The translations under genes and the position numbers were made by a program. Shown piece after piece: positions 11,015 to 24,375 of a stretch of 64,000 nt of DNA (positions are counted from its first letter, which is position 1; each line of letters begins with the position of its first letter). Origin of the DNA: Papio anubis (taxonomy: Eukaryota > Chordata > Mammalia > Primates > Cercopithecidae). The notes beneath the pieces were generated by a model. The model had not been told where the DNA came from and ran no database searches. It saw nothing but the letters and a program-made list of their open reading frames with translations. The stretch lies in contig NC_044986.1 in assembly GCF_008728515.1 (NCBI RefSeq), positions 50,332,855-50,396,854 on the forward strand, in the 5' to 3' direction.

Positions 11015-11684
11015 GTATACTTTGCTCTTTAGTGGGTCCATGCATCAAAACTCTGATCCAATTATCTTTTCTTCCATGTAATATAAATAAGGGTTCTCAA
11101 AAATCTGAATTATTCTGTTCCCCTGAAATCCGTGGTGGATGAAATGAGAAATATTTTAAAAATAGCTCAATTGAAACAAGGTGGTATTTAAAAAATCAAT
11201 TACTTTCATAAGGTAACCTTATTTATGTCTACAGAGTCTATGGTCATGAGTTAAACATTATATTTAAATGCTAGGGTTTTGTTTGAAAAGAGTCTGGGCA
11301 TGGGTCTCATTTTCAGTAATGAGACCGAAGTAAAACTAAAGCCAAAACATAGTGAAGTATAAAAAGCACACTATTTTGTTACTTTGGAAGGCAAACACTG
11401 AAAAAGACAAACCATTTTCAATATTAAAAAAAGGAAATACTGATAATTTCTGAGCACCTTGTAATGGAGGACTGAGACTACAGAATAACTTTGTTCTTGC
11501 TAACCGGTGGCAAACAATTTAACAATTTCATAGTCTCTAATATGAAACCTTTCAAGCAGATTCAACAATTTAAAAAAGATAGTGGTAAAGCTTATCAAAT
11601 TATATATCATCTAAATAAATTATAGGATAGAAGAAAGAAATCATGTTTTCCAGGAATTATTTATTGTTCATCTACAGAGCCCAC
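11014..11684. other. intron 10 unique sequence
   Basis: Nothing recognised apart from AT-rich sequence. Confidence 0.5.
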
Positions 11685-11910
11685 TTTTTTTTTTTTGTAT
11701 TTTAAATTCTGGGATACACGTGCAGAACGTGCAGGTTTGTTACATAGGCATACATGATCCATGGTGGTTTGCTGCACCCAACAACCCATCATCTACATTA
11801 GGCATTTCTCCTAATGCTATCCCTTCCCTAGGCCCCCACCCTTGACAGGTCCCGGTATGTGAAGTTCCCTTCCCTGTGTCCATGTTTTCTTATTGCTCAA
11901 CTCCCACTTC
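11685..11910 (-). mobile_element. 5'-truncated L1 3' end (L1PA/PB-like)
   Basis: Antisense L1 3' UTR: poly(T) head, then the reverse complement of the L1 terminal sequence (GTGCAGGTTTGTTACATAGG, ATCATCTACATTAGGCATTTC). Only about 225 bp of the element remains; it stops at CTCCCACTTC. Confidence 0.9.
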
Positions 11911-12519
11911 TTAGATCTCAAGTTCTCACCTTCGTCTGTTCTCACCCTCCCGTTTTCTTAAATCCACTTCAATCATACTTTTGCCTCAGCCACTCAAAGC
12001 CAGCTGCTTTTGTCAAAATCACCAGTGTCTTTTACATTGCTAAAAGCAATATTTATTTTCAGTCCTTATCTTACTTGACCTATCTTCAGCATTTAAACAT
12101 TATTCACTATCCTTTCATGGCAACAGCTTCTCGGTTCTCTTCCTATCTTACTATCCATGTTTTCTCATTCTCTTTTGCTGGTTTCCCTTTTTCTGCCCTA
12201 CTTCTTAATTTTGGAGTGGCCCAGAAGTGAGGTGTTATTCATCTTTTTTTTATACTCACTCCCTTGCTCATCTAGTCTAATCTCATAGTATTAAAAATGT
12301 CAGTACTATTATGACTCCTATTTTTAATCTCCAACCCGGGCTTGTCCTCTGAATTCCACAATCCATATCCAACTGTGTACTTCATAACACTGCTTAAATA
12401 TCTAACAGACATTTCAGAAATAAATGCCTGCAACAATGAAATTCTGATTACCCTCCACGAACCTCCTACACTCATAGTCTTTCCCGCTTTAATGGCAGCT
12501 ACATACTCACAGGTACAGA
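11911..12519. other. ancient interspersed repeat, family not assigned
   Basis: Pyrimidine-rich plus strand containing '...TCTCCAACCCGGGCTTG...CTGAATTCC', a word pattern I associate with a dispersed ancient repeat whose name I cannot give. Open frames here (11859-12230 +, 12272-12610 -) have no coding support. Confidence 0.35.
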
Positions 12520-13867
12520 AAACAAGAAACTTGAAGTCACCTCTTGCTTCAGGTGATAGATGTGGAAAAAGTGAAAACCAGTTTTTTGAAAATTGAATTT
12601 GAAGTTCCATCTTCTCATTTCACAATACAGTATTAGTAGATTATATATGCCAAGAAATATTCTGTTAGTAAACTTGAGATGAAAAAACGGTCTTATATCA
12701 ATGTAGCAAATTATGGTTTTACCCTACTTAAACATTAAAGATAAATATTGCAATTTTCAAAGTTAAGGTAGTACTACATTTTAATTTAGCTAATGTTATA
12801 AATTTATGAAATATTTTTCTGTATTTATAGCATGCAAAAATAGAAATATAATCATATTGCATGTATAGTAAATTCCATCATCCAATGCTATTGAAAACCT
12901 AAACTTTTCTTGTAATTAGTCTGAACCTCATTTTTCATTAGATTTTTAAATTCCATGAGCATAAATACTGTAAAAGTATCTGTTTCATTCACTGCTAAAA
13001 TTTCAGACAATCCCTGGTATATGAAAGAAGCTCAAATATATATTTATTTTTACTTTTCTGTATTTTTAATTTTAATAGGCTTTACATTAAATATTTTTTT
13101 AAATTAAGTGAATGTGACATCATTCTAATTCCCATTCGATAGATATTTATGGATTTTTTTTCAGTGTGTGTGTGTGAACATACACAAAGTAGAAATTAAT
13201 TAATGTGAATGTACAACATGAACACCTTAGATCATAGAATATCTCTATTCCCACATTTTAAAGGTTTGCGATATCTGCAAGTTTACCTACGGGTAGTTGA
13301 TACTGATGCACATTCTTACCAGTCTTATGAATGGACCTCACCCAGCCCCCTCAATTATCAATTATTATTCTATCTCTATAGGAATGGTGCTGTGAACAGA
13401 ATAACGTATAATCTTACAGAAAGTTTATGCATTTACATATAATATTTATGCAAAAAGCCCTAGTTATATGATTTTTTAAATGGACAGTGGCTTAAAGAAT
13501 GAGATGTTTGTTGTGACTTTGCTCTTAACACATGGCTTAGATACATTTTATTGTCAGAATGAGGCAAATTGAGGACTTCAGCATGATTTCGACTGTGTGT
13601 ACTCTTACATTCCACTTAACACATTTTAATTTATTAATTTAATTTACTTGCTTTACTTACTGAACTATAGCTTTTAACACCTAGTTCTTAGAATCTGCTT
13701 GGCCAATTTTTGCAAACATTAGATATCTTAGGAAAAGAAAAAAAAGAGGGAGGGAGGAAGAAAAAGAGGGAATAAAGGATGGAGGGAGTGGGTAAGGAAA
13801 ACAAATGGCATTCTCTTTTCACCAGAGGTAAGGGACAGATAAATGTTAAAAATCATGGCAACCACAC
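12520..13867. other. intron 10 unique sequence
   Basis: AT-rich. A short purine-rich patch (GAGGGAGGGAGGAAG) lies at 13736-13800. No gene seen. Confidence 0.5.
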
Positions 13868-14350
13868 AAGGCAATGATTTTCAAATTCTGATGTGCATAA
13901 GAATAGAATGGAAGGCCTAATAAAAAACAGATTCCCTGGGCCGGGTGCGGTGGCTCACGCCTGTAATCCTAACACTTTGGGAGGCTGAGCGGGGTGGATC
14001 CCCAGAGGCAGCGAGTTTGAGACCAGCCTGACCAACATAGAGAAGCCCTGTCTCTACTAAAAATACAAAATTAGCCGGCTGCGGCACTGCATGCCTTTAA
14101 TGCCAGTTACTCGGGAGGCTGAGGCAGAAGAATCGCTTGAACCCAGGAGGCGGAGGTTGCGGTGAGCCAAAATTGTGCCATTACACTCCAGCCTGAGCAA
14201 CAAGAAAAAAAAAAAATAGGCAGATTCCCATACCCAATCCACAGATTCTGGTTCATATGTTGGTGTTAGAGGCAAGGAATCTCCATTTTTATCAAACTCT
14301 CTATGGTGGTTATAATGTGAGCAACATGTACTTTGACAGACATCATTCTG
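13868..14350 (+). mobile_element. MER5A-like hAT DNA transposon remnant, split by an Alu
   Basis: Left part 13868-13937 has TTTTCAAATTCTGATGTGCATAAGAAT; right part 14217-14350 has '...CCCAATCCACAGATTCTGGTTC...GGAATCTCCATTTTTATCAA'. Together they follow the MER5A consensus order; a non-autonomous Charlie-group element. Confidence 0.7.
13938..14216 (+). mobile_element. Alu (AluS-like)
   Basis: Sense Alu starting GGCCGGGTGCGGTGGCTCAC and ending in an A-rich tail. Target duplication CAGATTCCC at 13928-13936 and 14221-14229 shows clean insertion into the MER5A copy. Confidence 0.95.
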
Positions 14351-16840
14351 GGTGTGGCTACTCAAACTCCAATTGTTGGAGAATCTTTCTTTTCAGCCCT
14401 ATTGATTAGTAAAGAGGACCAGTCTTTACTAATGGATAGTCATTATTATCTGGAGTAAAAACTCTGGAAAATACAGTGCATCCAAGAGCCAATGTTGTCA
14501 CGCCAGAAGACTTAGAGTCTAGTAACTGAAACTGCATACAATTATACAATTATCAACTGTGTAGGTTCAACAACACGAAAATTGTCATATGACTCTAGCA
14601 TTACAAAGGATTGCTCGCATGTCAGTGGGAATACTCTACAAGTAATAAACTCAGTATTAGCTACTATTCATATGTTATGGTCAAATCCTCTTGGCATTCC
14701 ATTAGTCATAATTAATTAGAATTTAGGTATGTTGGTGTATGTGTGCATGTATGTACGTGTATACATAGTATCAATATAGTCTTGAGTGTAAGCCACCATT
14801 TTTACTTTATTATTTTTAAATAAAAGGACCTCAGATTGACAACAAAAAGCAGAGCGAAGGTAATTTGACATACAGCAGGTTTCTGGTGTCTAGTTAGAGA
14901 AAGACAAATGCATACAAAATGTACCCTCAAGGCAGATAATGACAATGTTCTGAGTAATAGTGTATTCCTGCTGCTAATGACTCTAAACATAGGATATAAG
15001 GCTACTATGTAATTCAAAATTTTCTTCCTCTGTTCCCTTCCTGGAGACCACACCTCTTGCTAAACAGTTCTTCAGTAAAGCCTTCAATAGACAAGGGTAT
15101 AATTTTTCCAAGTTTCTTCACTCAGCAAGGTACAGGCTGCATATTTATCTTTATATGAGAATGATTCTGAAAAACTGGCAAGTCGACCAAACTACCAATG
15201 ATTCATGCATATCCCTTTATTGCTTTATTTTCAATTTTAAATTCAACTCTCAAGTAGACGAAGAAGATTGTTCACTTTGGTTAATTTTGTTGAAGGGCTA
15301 AATTATACATCCTCTCTTTATTGATAGAAATTGGATTTGCTTAACATTTTAAAAATCACTTTAGACAGGTAAAATATGTTTACTTAAGCTTTCAACCAAT
15401 TTATTTTTTTCAGCAATAACATTATTAGTGTATAACCTTCAAATAGCCTGACATTTGGACATGTTTGTCTTGGGATTCAACTGTGAATTACTTGTACTTT
15501 TATTTTGAAATCAAAATGTTAATAAAAGTCTCAAATTTTCCTTTAGCAGACAATTCATTGCCATTGAGCTTTTTCACAGGTGGAAAGTATATGATTGTGG
15601 AACATATGCTTCCTGAGTTGGTTACAGTAAAGAAAAATAGAAGGAATGATAAAACTCTTAAGAATCTGATTAAAAACATCAACATTTAATCCAATTATAA
15701 AATGTTGCAAAGAAGAAGAAAAAAGTAATTTATGCTGTTAGAATCCTATAGTAGAAGTTTGTGGTTGTGTCAGGTGTTGGCAAGTTGATTAGTGACTAGG
15801 AGGAGGTGTAGGAGGCATATGGGAAGTTTGTGGTATCTTTTTTAACAAAAATCTGGTTGTTAGTTACGTGATTAACTTCACTTTGTGAAAATTCATCAAG
15901 AGACACACTTTCCTGTATGTCAGTAGCATGTCAGCATTTCAATTAAAATGTTACTAAAAAAATAAGCTATGAACTTGTTCCCCAAAAACGTGTACCTAGA
16001 CTATCCCTCCCTCTCCTATCACAGTAAACTAGGATATGGGCACTCAAGTCCAAGTGCTAACTTAATAAGGGCTGCTCTAGGAAGTGACATGGAAAACCAG
16101 CATTATGAAAGATACATGAAAATTAAAGATGCTCCCCTCTTCAACCATCTGCATTCATTAAAGATAGACCCCAAAAGTAGACTTGGCCTTTTGCACTTTC
16201 CCACTAGTATTTCCCAAACACTGTGGTTTCCAAAGCTCTGCTTCTTATCTGCTGCCTTAAAATAATCCAAGGTAATTGTTAAAGCAGATTCCCAGGGGCT
16301 CAGCCAAAATACTTGACATGTATTTGCTGTATTGCTTACTTGTTTTCTTCATTAGTTTAATGTTATTATATCCTCCTAAGTTTTCAAGTAATTTTAATAT
16401 ATGATTTGCCCTTAAAATTTAGCATCCTGAAAATCACATGTAAATCTTGATTCTGTAGGGATAGCCCTGAAGTCTGCCTTTCCAAAAGGAGCACATCCCA
16501 TGGTCCTGATATGTAGAATCAGTAGTCGTTTGGGATCAGTTGGATCGGGCATTTTAGCTTTTCTCGCACAGGCTTATAGGTAGCTGTTACACTAAAAAAG
16601 CCTAGGGTGAGCAGCTGAGGCCAACTCTGCTCTAGCCTTTTATGTAAGGCTAGATTATCACTCTTCTTCACTTTCCGCAAAGTCTCTTAATTTGGACTTA
16701 GTTGGAAACAGAATGGAGGAGAGTCATTTATGTAAGGGAACTCTCTGTAGGATCCTGCAGCTCACTGAAGCTCTACAAAAACTAGGGGTCCAAAGCAACA
16801 GTAATTGGTAATAGGTTATCAGATTATATTTCCTTTTTTC
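14351..16840. other. intron 10, 2.5 kb without recognised elements
   Basis: No gene, no named repeat. Open frames at 15465-15689 (+) and 15969-16265 (+) lack splice and coding signals. Confidence 0.5.

Positions 16841-16884
<44 letters not shown>
16841..16884. repeat. (GT)n microsatellite
   Basis: About 22 GT units with one TTT interruption near 16851. Confidence 0.95.
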
Positions 16885-16889
<5 letters not shown>

Positions 16890-18725
16890 GTCTTAGGGAG
16901 AGATGACTGTGAAAAACCTGTGCTCCATGAATCAAAGAACATATTATCAACTAATTAAAAATTGTTAGATTTTTGCCATTAAAAGTAATGGCAAACACCG
17001 CAGTTATGTTTGCACCATCCTAATAAAAATAAGAATATACCATTGATTATTGACCCTACTTGTAAAATTAACTGCCTTAAAACCTACAGGAGCCTCCTTT
17101 ATTTAAAATTTAATACTCTAAAAATCAAAGGATGCAAAATCAGTTTGACTCTAAGCCAATTTATTACTATTACTAAACATACTCAAAAACTTATAAATAA
17201 ATTCAAAAACATATAAACTTCATGGGATAAAATATAAATAACTGTTGCATGCTGTACAGTTTGTTTGCAAGGTTATACAGCAGGATATGCATTCCTGGTT
17301 GGAAACAAATACATTTTTTGTATGACAAAAAGAAAAAGATAACTTCACTAGATAGAATATAGGCACAGACTTTAAAAAGCTTTGTAATGTAACAACGAAA
17401 TAATACTGACACATTTCACACCTAGGGAATATTTTTAATACAATAAAATACTTTCTATCTTCACTTCAAGTAAGAATATGCCCATTCTGTTTATCACTTG
17501 TTACAATGAAAACATGAATCCTTAAATCTCTTGTATACCTTTCAGTGATAAAAATCTTTCTTTTTGCTTAGAGCATGAGATATAAATCGACACTGGAATG
17601 ACTAAAGGAATTTTGAATGATTTAAAGAAAAAATAACCTTGCCACTCTGGGGAAGACCACAGATTCTGAAAACTCTCACTTATCACCAACATGTTGAACG
17701 ATTTGGCTGTTGTTTGGAACGTGAAAATCATCTTGGGTATAAACAGCAAGGTCAGCCAGATATAAAATTATGATAGTGAGAAAGGGATAACACTTTTGTC
17801 TCTGAATCTTCCAACTTATGTTTTATTTTTATTATTTTATCCTACCTTTTGCCTCCGCAACCAGCAAAGCCATCTTATCCTACACTGGAGTCTGATCCGA
17901 TTCCCAGTTTTTTCTTAACCAGGAGAAAACCCCACTAAAGTACCTTCTATGAATTAGTCAACTAGAATAATGCATTTTGTAATAAGCAAGTTTTAAAACT
18001 TCATCAATATAAAAATTGTATCTAAATCGGTTATTTTTTCAGAACCTAGAAGATAGTGAGGGTGAGAGGTCAATGTTCCTCCACCTACCAGACTGTTCTT
18101 GAGACAAAAAATAACAAAGAGTTTCAGTCTACAAGTTTTTCAGTATGCTCTTTCATTTTTCATTATTACTGTGGAATCAAGAAACTTATGAAGAATGATT
18201 ACTTGGGAACATATGTGCAGAGTGCTAAGGATGTTTATGTGTGTGGGGATGGCAGAGTGGGGAGACATGGTAAGGGTTCAGAAAGTGGCTTTCCTTTGAA
18301 CATTTTACAACGTTTGGTCTTGCTGTTCTACTCTTACGATGACCTTTGCTGACAAGAAGGCCTTGGCAAAAAGCAAGGTACTCTGATGAGAATGGTTAAA
18401 TTGCCTTTCTTCTTCCCAAGCAGTTACAGGTCACCTTGTGAGGAAGAAAAAAGGCCAAGTAAAATGTCACCTCTGTGTGTCTTTTGTCAGTTTGTGCATT
18501 TCGACAGCCACTATATTCAACTGCTACATTCTATTTCTGTTCTAATGCTCCTGCATGAATAGCGGTATGAGACAAGGACATCATACTTCTTTTCCTTTTA
18601 TTAGCTTCCGTAATTGGCATAATAGTTAATTAATTTAAGTCAGTAATTAGAATTTTTAGAGACCAACCAGTGGAAAATAAAAAGACACAGTGTTCTTTCT
18701 GAAGAAACACAAATACTGTTTTTGG
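16885..18725. other. intron 10 unique sequence
   Basis: AT-rich, nothing recognised. Confidence 0.5.
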
Positions 18726-18759
18726 TTTTTTTTTTTGTTGTTGTTGTTGTTGTTGTTGT
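18726..18759. repeat. poly(T) plus (TTG)n microsatellite
   Basis: A T run followed by about eight TTG units. Confidence 0.93.
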
Positions 18760-19723
18760 TCCTTTGTTTTGTGTTTTGGCATTATTTATTCTTTCCTAGT
18801 CATGGTAGTGTTAATCTTCAGCAATATTTTTGTTTGATTAAACTTAACTCATTAAGACAAAAATTTTAAAAGGTTAAGTTTTTTAGATTGACTTCTTTTT
18901 GAGCTTCTACATCCTCTGTGATGTATTTCAGCATGGTATCTGAGTCAAATTGTTGCCATTCTCATGATGTGTTATTGGATGTGATATCAGGCACCCTGTG
19001 GAGGAAGTCTCTGGTGGGAGGTGGTGTACAACGTCACACTGTAGCAGAAAACCTGAAGGATACTCTTAGCTGCTTTCTCTGGCATTTGATCCCTTAATTC
19101 TATCCACATGCATCGCTTCATCCTTAGGCAGTTTAAATTCCATATTCTACCTCTGAGCTCATTTACTTACTCTATTACAGTTAAGGTAAAACAGATATAG
19201 TCATTTGTCTTAACCATTCCCGCTTATTTAGTGATATGCTCAAATTTCCTAACATGAAGGATTTTTTTCATCATTAATTAGAAGCATTAGTGATCTTACA
19301 TAGAGAGCCTCGTGGAACGTAGTTTTCTCCCAAAGTCTTCTTGGCCCTCTAATTTTAACCCAGTTGATAATATCCCCTTTTGTTAGTTGGACACTATGAC
19401 ACATCATGACAAAAATTATGCTTTATGTGGCAATCTGCTAAGTTTAACAAAAAAAGGAGAACACAAAATTAAAAGATAAACACTTATCAGTGTGTCAAAG
19501 ATCAATTGATTTCAGAAACTGTAATGTTTGTTTGGAAATTCATGGAAAGATTGCTATTTCATTACTAAGAACAAGTAATGCCTGAAATTTCTGTGGAATG
19601 ATTTTCTCTAAAATGTATAAGAGATATTTAATTTACTTTGCCTTACCTTAGAGACCTGGCTATTGGGGTAGAAAAGATAAACTTATTATATTATTTAGTA
19701 ACCTATTGAACTGAGATGTGGTA
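18760..19723. other. intron 10 unique sequence
   Basis: Nothing recognised. Confidence 0.5.
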
Positions 19724-20062
19724 TGCAATGGACTTAATATTTGTAACTCTCCAAATTCATACATTGAAATCCTAATCCCCAATGTAATGCAATTAGGAGA
19801 GGTAATTAGGTCATGAGAATAGAGCTCTCATAAAAGTAATTAGTGTCCTTACAAGAGGTATCCCAGAGAGCTCTCTCACCCTCTCTCCTCCAACTGAAGA
19901 TACAAACAGAAGTTGGCAATCTGCAACCCAGAAAAGGAACCTAACTAGAACCCGCCATATTGAGCATGGATTGCCAGTCTCCGGAAGAGTGAGAAATATA
20001 TTTCTATTGTTCATAATCCACCCAGTCTTTTGTACTTTGTTAGAGTGGCCTGAACTGATAGT
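19724..20062 (+). mobile_element. MLT1-type MaLR LTR
   Basis: Sense MLT1 landmarks: CAAATTCATACATTGAAATC, TTAGGAGAGGTAATTAGG, TTACAAGAGGTATCCCAG, and the end 'ATCCACCCAGTCTTTTGTAC...GAACTGATA'. Old, diverged, solo. Confidence 0.75.

Positions 20063-20064
<2 letters not shown>

Positions 20065-20101
<37 letters not shown>
20065..20101. repeat. (GT)n microsatellite
   Basis: About 18 GT units immediately after the MLT1 LTR. Confidence 0.95.
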
Positions 20102-20102
<1 letters not shown>

Positions 20103-20309
20103 CATTCTTGCCATAAGAATAAGAGTAGGGATATATTGCTAGAATATTTCCAGATATAGAAGATATGCCATTTGCAGCATTTGTCTTCCTTCTTGTAGCT
20201 TGGCAATAGCAGCCCTGATGTTTTATCCTCTTGTCTTAACTCTGGGTCACTGATGGCCCCTGTTCAATCTCACCTTATGGGAGTGCCAATCCTTTTCTTC
20301 TCTTGCCTC

Positions 20310-20345
20310 TTCTCTCTCTCTCGCTTTTTTTTTTTTTTTTTTTTT
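20310..20345. repeat. (TC)n plus poly(T)
   Basis: CTCTCTCTCTC followed by about 22 T. Confidence 0.9.
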
Positions 20346-21704
20346 GAAAACTGATGATTTACACATTAGAGTAGAAAGAACATAACTTATATTTCACATC
20401 TCCATAACAGATTTAATTAATTTTATTAGCTTTTTCATTTTCACAGTAGGTTCCATCCTTTTCATTTTGAGAAGTGATGACTGATGATCTTTGACTTGCT
20501 ACTCTGCCTGACTTAGACACCTGTGATCTTTCAACTTGACAACGTCTCTGTGGGAAATTCAGGTAGGGGGCAAATTGTAAATTGGCTTGAAGGCAACATG
20601 CAGCAGTATGATCTATTTTTTGTTGTTTTAGTGATACTCTGTTGGCAGTGTGAAAAGATGGATAAGATGCACAGAAATGAAGCTATGGTTTTAGAGACTG
20701 CTTGTGTAAGATGATGAGCCAAGACAATGTGAACTAAAGAATTGCAGTGGATAAGCAGAGTTGAGATATTCAAGAGAATTTCAAAGGTATCAAGAAGGGA
20801 TTCTATGAGTGACTGAGTGGGAACATTCGAGAGTAGAGACCTTTGAGGAAGCGGCAGTGTCTAGCTTTGGTGGGTGACCAACTGAAATATGATTAACTGA
20901 AAAAGAGAATAGAAAATAGAAGGTTTGGAATTTTTAAAGGATATATCTATAGTTTGCTACATTTTTAATTTGTCACAATTAAATAATACTAGGAGTAGTT
21001 ATCCAACCAATAATTGAAAAGATGTCTGTAGACATCAGAAGTAAAATATGTCTCCTTGGCACCAAGAAAAATGCCAGGTACCTGAGAAGCACTCAACAAG
21101 GATTAGACAAATTGAAAAGTAGCAAATGCCATATGCTTTAAAATCATTGAATCAGGGTTTTCTGTTAAATTTCTATGAAGTAAAATACAATTTTTATCAT
21201 TACTCAAATAGTGACTAAACATTTTCTAGAGTTGTGGCATTAGTGACTCATGTAGGGACAGGAGTTGTAGCAGCTGTCCTCTTAGCCCTCAATCATTTCT
21301 CAAATGCTGTTTTCCTGTAACTCTCAAATTACTCAAGGACCACACCTTGCCAGAGCATGAGGCACATCAGCACTAAGAGTCAAGCTCACTAGTTTTTAAT
21401 TCCCTGGCTCATTTTCTATGACAAGTATGTAATTTTTCTTTAGAAGAAACACAACACCTTTTTTTGATGCAGTCATAAATAGCTTTAGTTGTGCCGTAAC
21501 AAAGGTCTGACCTTTTTTCTAGGGATTGAATTTATATGGAAATCTATTTGCCTCATTTGCATCTTTTTTTTTTTTCTAGACAGAGATGCAAGATCAAATT
21601 TTATCAAATGCATACACATTCAAGTGTATGTATTTATATAGAGTGAAGATGTAGGTACAGATTCAACAGTCTGAAAAGATTTACTGTGTCAGAGAAAATC
21701 ATTA
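20346..21704. other. intron 10 unique sequence
   Basis: No gene or named repeat recognised. Confidence 0.5.
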
Positions 21705-22150
21705 CAACAAATGTTTATTAAGCAGCTTCTATGTGCTGTATATAGGTAGATGTAGGGGCATGGGACACAGTGTAAATAAATGTTTCACAATCTGTCCCCC
21801 TGTAAAAGGTGGGAGAAAATAAACAGGTACATTCAATAGAGTAATTGGGGCCACTCTAGGGGCCAACAGGCTGCAAAAAAGCGGCTTCCTAACAGTGGCT
21901 ATGCCTTTCTAGGGCAAACATCTTCTTAGTTAAAAACTGAAGCATCAGTTTGAATTAGACTGTTGACAAGAAGAGGGAGGAATGATTCAGGAAGAGGGAC
22001 AGTATCTCTAAATGCTTAGATGTCAGAAACAGCATGGTCAGTGGAGGGCACTAGAAGCGGTTTAGTATGTCTGGAACAGAGGGTGTGAAAGGGAAGTAGT
22101 GAGATCTCAGGGTTAATGAGCCCATGAGTTGGAAGGAAAATAAGTTAAAA
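21705..22150 (-). mobile_element. L2 (LINE2) 3' remnant
   Basis: Antisense L2: AACAAATGTTTATTAAGCAG, TTCTATGTGCTG, later AGAAACAGCATGGTCAGTGG and the '...GGAAGTAGTGAGATCTCAGG' style segment. Strongly diverged but in the L2 order. Confidence 0.65.
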
Positions 22151-23734
22151 GGTAGCGTGCTAGACAGAATAAGTAGGTCAGTGAGTAACAACATGAAAAT
22201 CAGAGGAAACATGAAACAATTATGCTTCTAATTTCATTGTGATCTTTGCTCTTCGTTGTTAATTAAAGGGATTTAGATTAAAACATGCAATTGTTCTTTG
22301 AAGAACTGAGAGATAGTAAATTATTCATAATTTATCCATTTAATTGATCTTAATAATTAATGACTAGTAGCTTTGTATTAGATGCCTGAAGTATAAATAT
22401 ATCAACTAATAATACTTTAAAATATTTCACTTATAATACTGAAAGTGATCTTATGGACTTTGTAATAGATGGTCCACACGTGAACTAATTCACTCTTACC
22501 AGTGTCTCAAATGTGCTTTCATATTTTTACATCATAGGTGGTTTTTATTTTATGAGTGTAGTGATCAAATAACTTATACAAACTGGGACATTTAAAAGAG
22601 CAAGAGAGGTATTATGAATAATTACACAAAGACAACAGACATAAACATGTACTGTCCTGGGTAAACCAAATCTATGATTCTTGTTCACAGTGTATATCAC
22701 ATTTTAAAGTATGCTTAAATGATTACAATTATACAAAATTTAGGATAGTGTTTTGGAATGGAACAAACTTTTTCAGTTGCATGTTTTAATCTTTTCAGAT
22801 TCTAAAGTTTGTGAACTATTCCACTTTGTCTTCCAAGTTTCATCTTTACATTTTTATTTGTCAGCATGCTGAATAAATCACTGGGAGAAATAGAGGAAAA
22901 AATGAACATGATAAATCTCTAATTCGTGGCACTCACCAGCTGTTAAATATACACATAGCTTTTTAAAGCAGAATTCTTCAAAATGTAGGAGACGATACTT
23001 CATTTTATTTTTTCTCTGCTTTTGAAACATAAATTGGGATCTAGTCCAACAAAAACTTTTAGGGCCAATGAAAAAATGAAGTATTATTAAAGTAAAGAGA
23101 GAGAGGGAGAGAAGAAATGGAAAGATTTACTGTAGAGGAGAACTGCGAGATTGTAGCATTTCAATAGTCCCCTGAACAATACCACAACACTCAGTTATTA
23201 TTCAAGCAGGTGGTACATTATTATTATAGTTAGATACCTTGGCTTATTATGTCCTTGACTTCACACAAAACATAGTAATTTGAATCTAATAATGTCTGTT
23301 AAAACTTCCATTAATAAAAGAAAGTGTTATTAAAACAAAAAAATCTGTGACCTGTTGTAATAGCTTTTTTTTTTTTTTTTTCTGTAATTGATGGACTGAG
23401 TTACGCTGTACCCAGGTACACCAGGACAGCTAAATTTGATAATAAAGGAAAATAATTGATTTTTGGTTTCACATGTGGCAGTTTGGAAACAGTGCTTTGT
23501 CAAATTTCTTAATTCCCATAGAAAGCAGTACCACAAGACTCCAGGGAGATCCACAATAGAAAATCAGTACACATTGTGGAGTTTTATATACTCCCATAAC
23601 AATTAACATAGTCAATGTAAGAAAGTGAATCTCATGCATGGCATTTAATACAATCGGTTAAAGTGGTGTTTTTTGTTGAATAAGTCCCAAACCCTTAATA
23701 AATGAAATCCCAGGAAACTGCAGTCACCCTTCAG
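22151..23734. other. intron 10 unique sequence
   Basis: AT-rich with a T run at 23365-23381 and a short GAGA patch near 23096-23113. No gene. Confidence 0.5.
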
Positions 23735-24090
23735 GCTCCTTCCGTGGTCTGGCTCTAGACCTCATTTCCCTGTTAACTGCTTGTAGCCTGTACATTATGT
23801 TTCCAAGCTTTCACTTCTGCGCCTCCTTATGTTCAAACATATTTCCCACTTTTATTCATTGGCCATACTCTTTCAATCCAGCAACATTTAGCTTGGGGTG
23901 ATCTCCAGAAAATTTCCATGAGTTTCTAGATTAATTTAAATGTCCCTATTCCGTGTGTCATTACCATTCTTTACATGTCTTCCTCTTAGCATTTGATGTA
24001 TTATATCTGATTCATTTCATTATATGACTGTTTCCCTTTCTAGACTATAAGCTTTTTCAAGGACAAGGATTGCTGAATAAACACAGGTTC
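23735..24090 (+). mobile_element. L2 (LINE2) 3' remnant
   Basis: Sense L2-like order: '...GTGGTCTGGCTCTAGACC', 'CTTTCACTTCTGCGCCTCC', '...CTAGACTATAAGCTTTTTCAAGG', 'GCTGAATAAACA'. Old and diverged. Confidence 0.65.
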
Positions 24091-24157
24091 TGTGCTAAGG
24101 ACATATCTATTAATTGTTAACCAGACAACCATTTCTAAGTATCTGCATATTTGTGAA

Positions 24158-24375
24158 GTGAAAAGAGCATGGCTTTAGTGTATATAAAACTAAATTTGAA
24201 ACTCAACTCTGCCCCTTATTAGTAATTAACTCTAAGGTAATCACTTACCTTATCTGAACTTTAGTTTCCACATTTCGTGCAAATGAGAGTAATACTAAAG
24301 TTGTGGCAACAATTCAATGAAAAATGCACATAAAGCAGCTTGAACATTGTTCATTCTCAGTAAACTTCCTTACTT
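24158..24375 (+). mobile_element. MIR SINE
   Basis: AAAAGAGCATGGCTTTAG at the start, CTCAACTCTGCCCCTTATTA, CTTATCTGAACTTTAGTTTC and CATAAAGCAGCTTGAACA follow the MIR consensus order well. Confidence 0.8.

Noticed and set aside
11859..12610. Open frames of 123 and 112 codons
   Set aside because: No splice sites, no homology I recognise, and the region reads like an ancient dispersed repeat.
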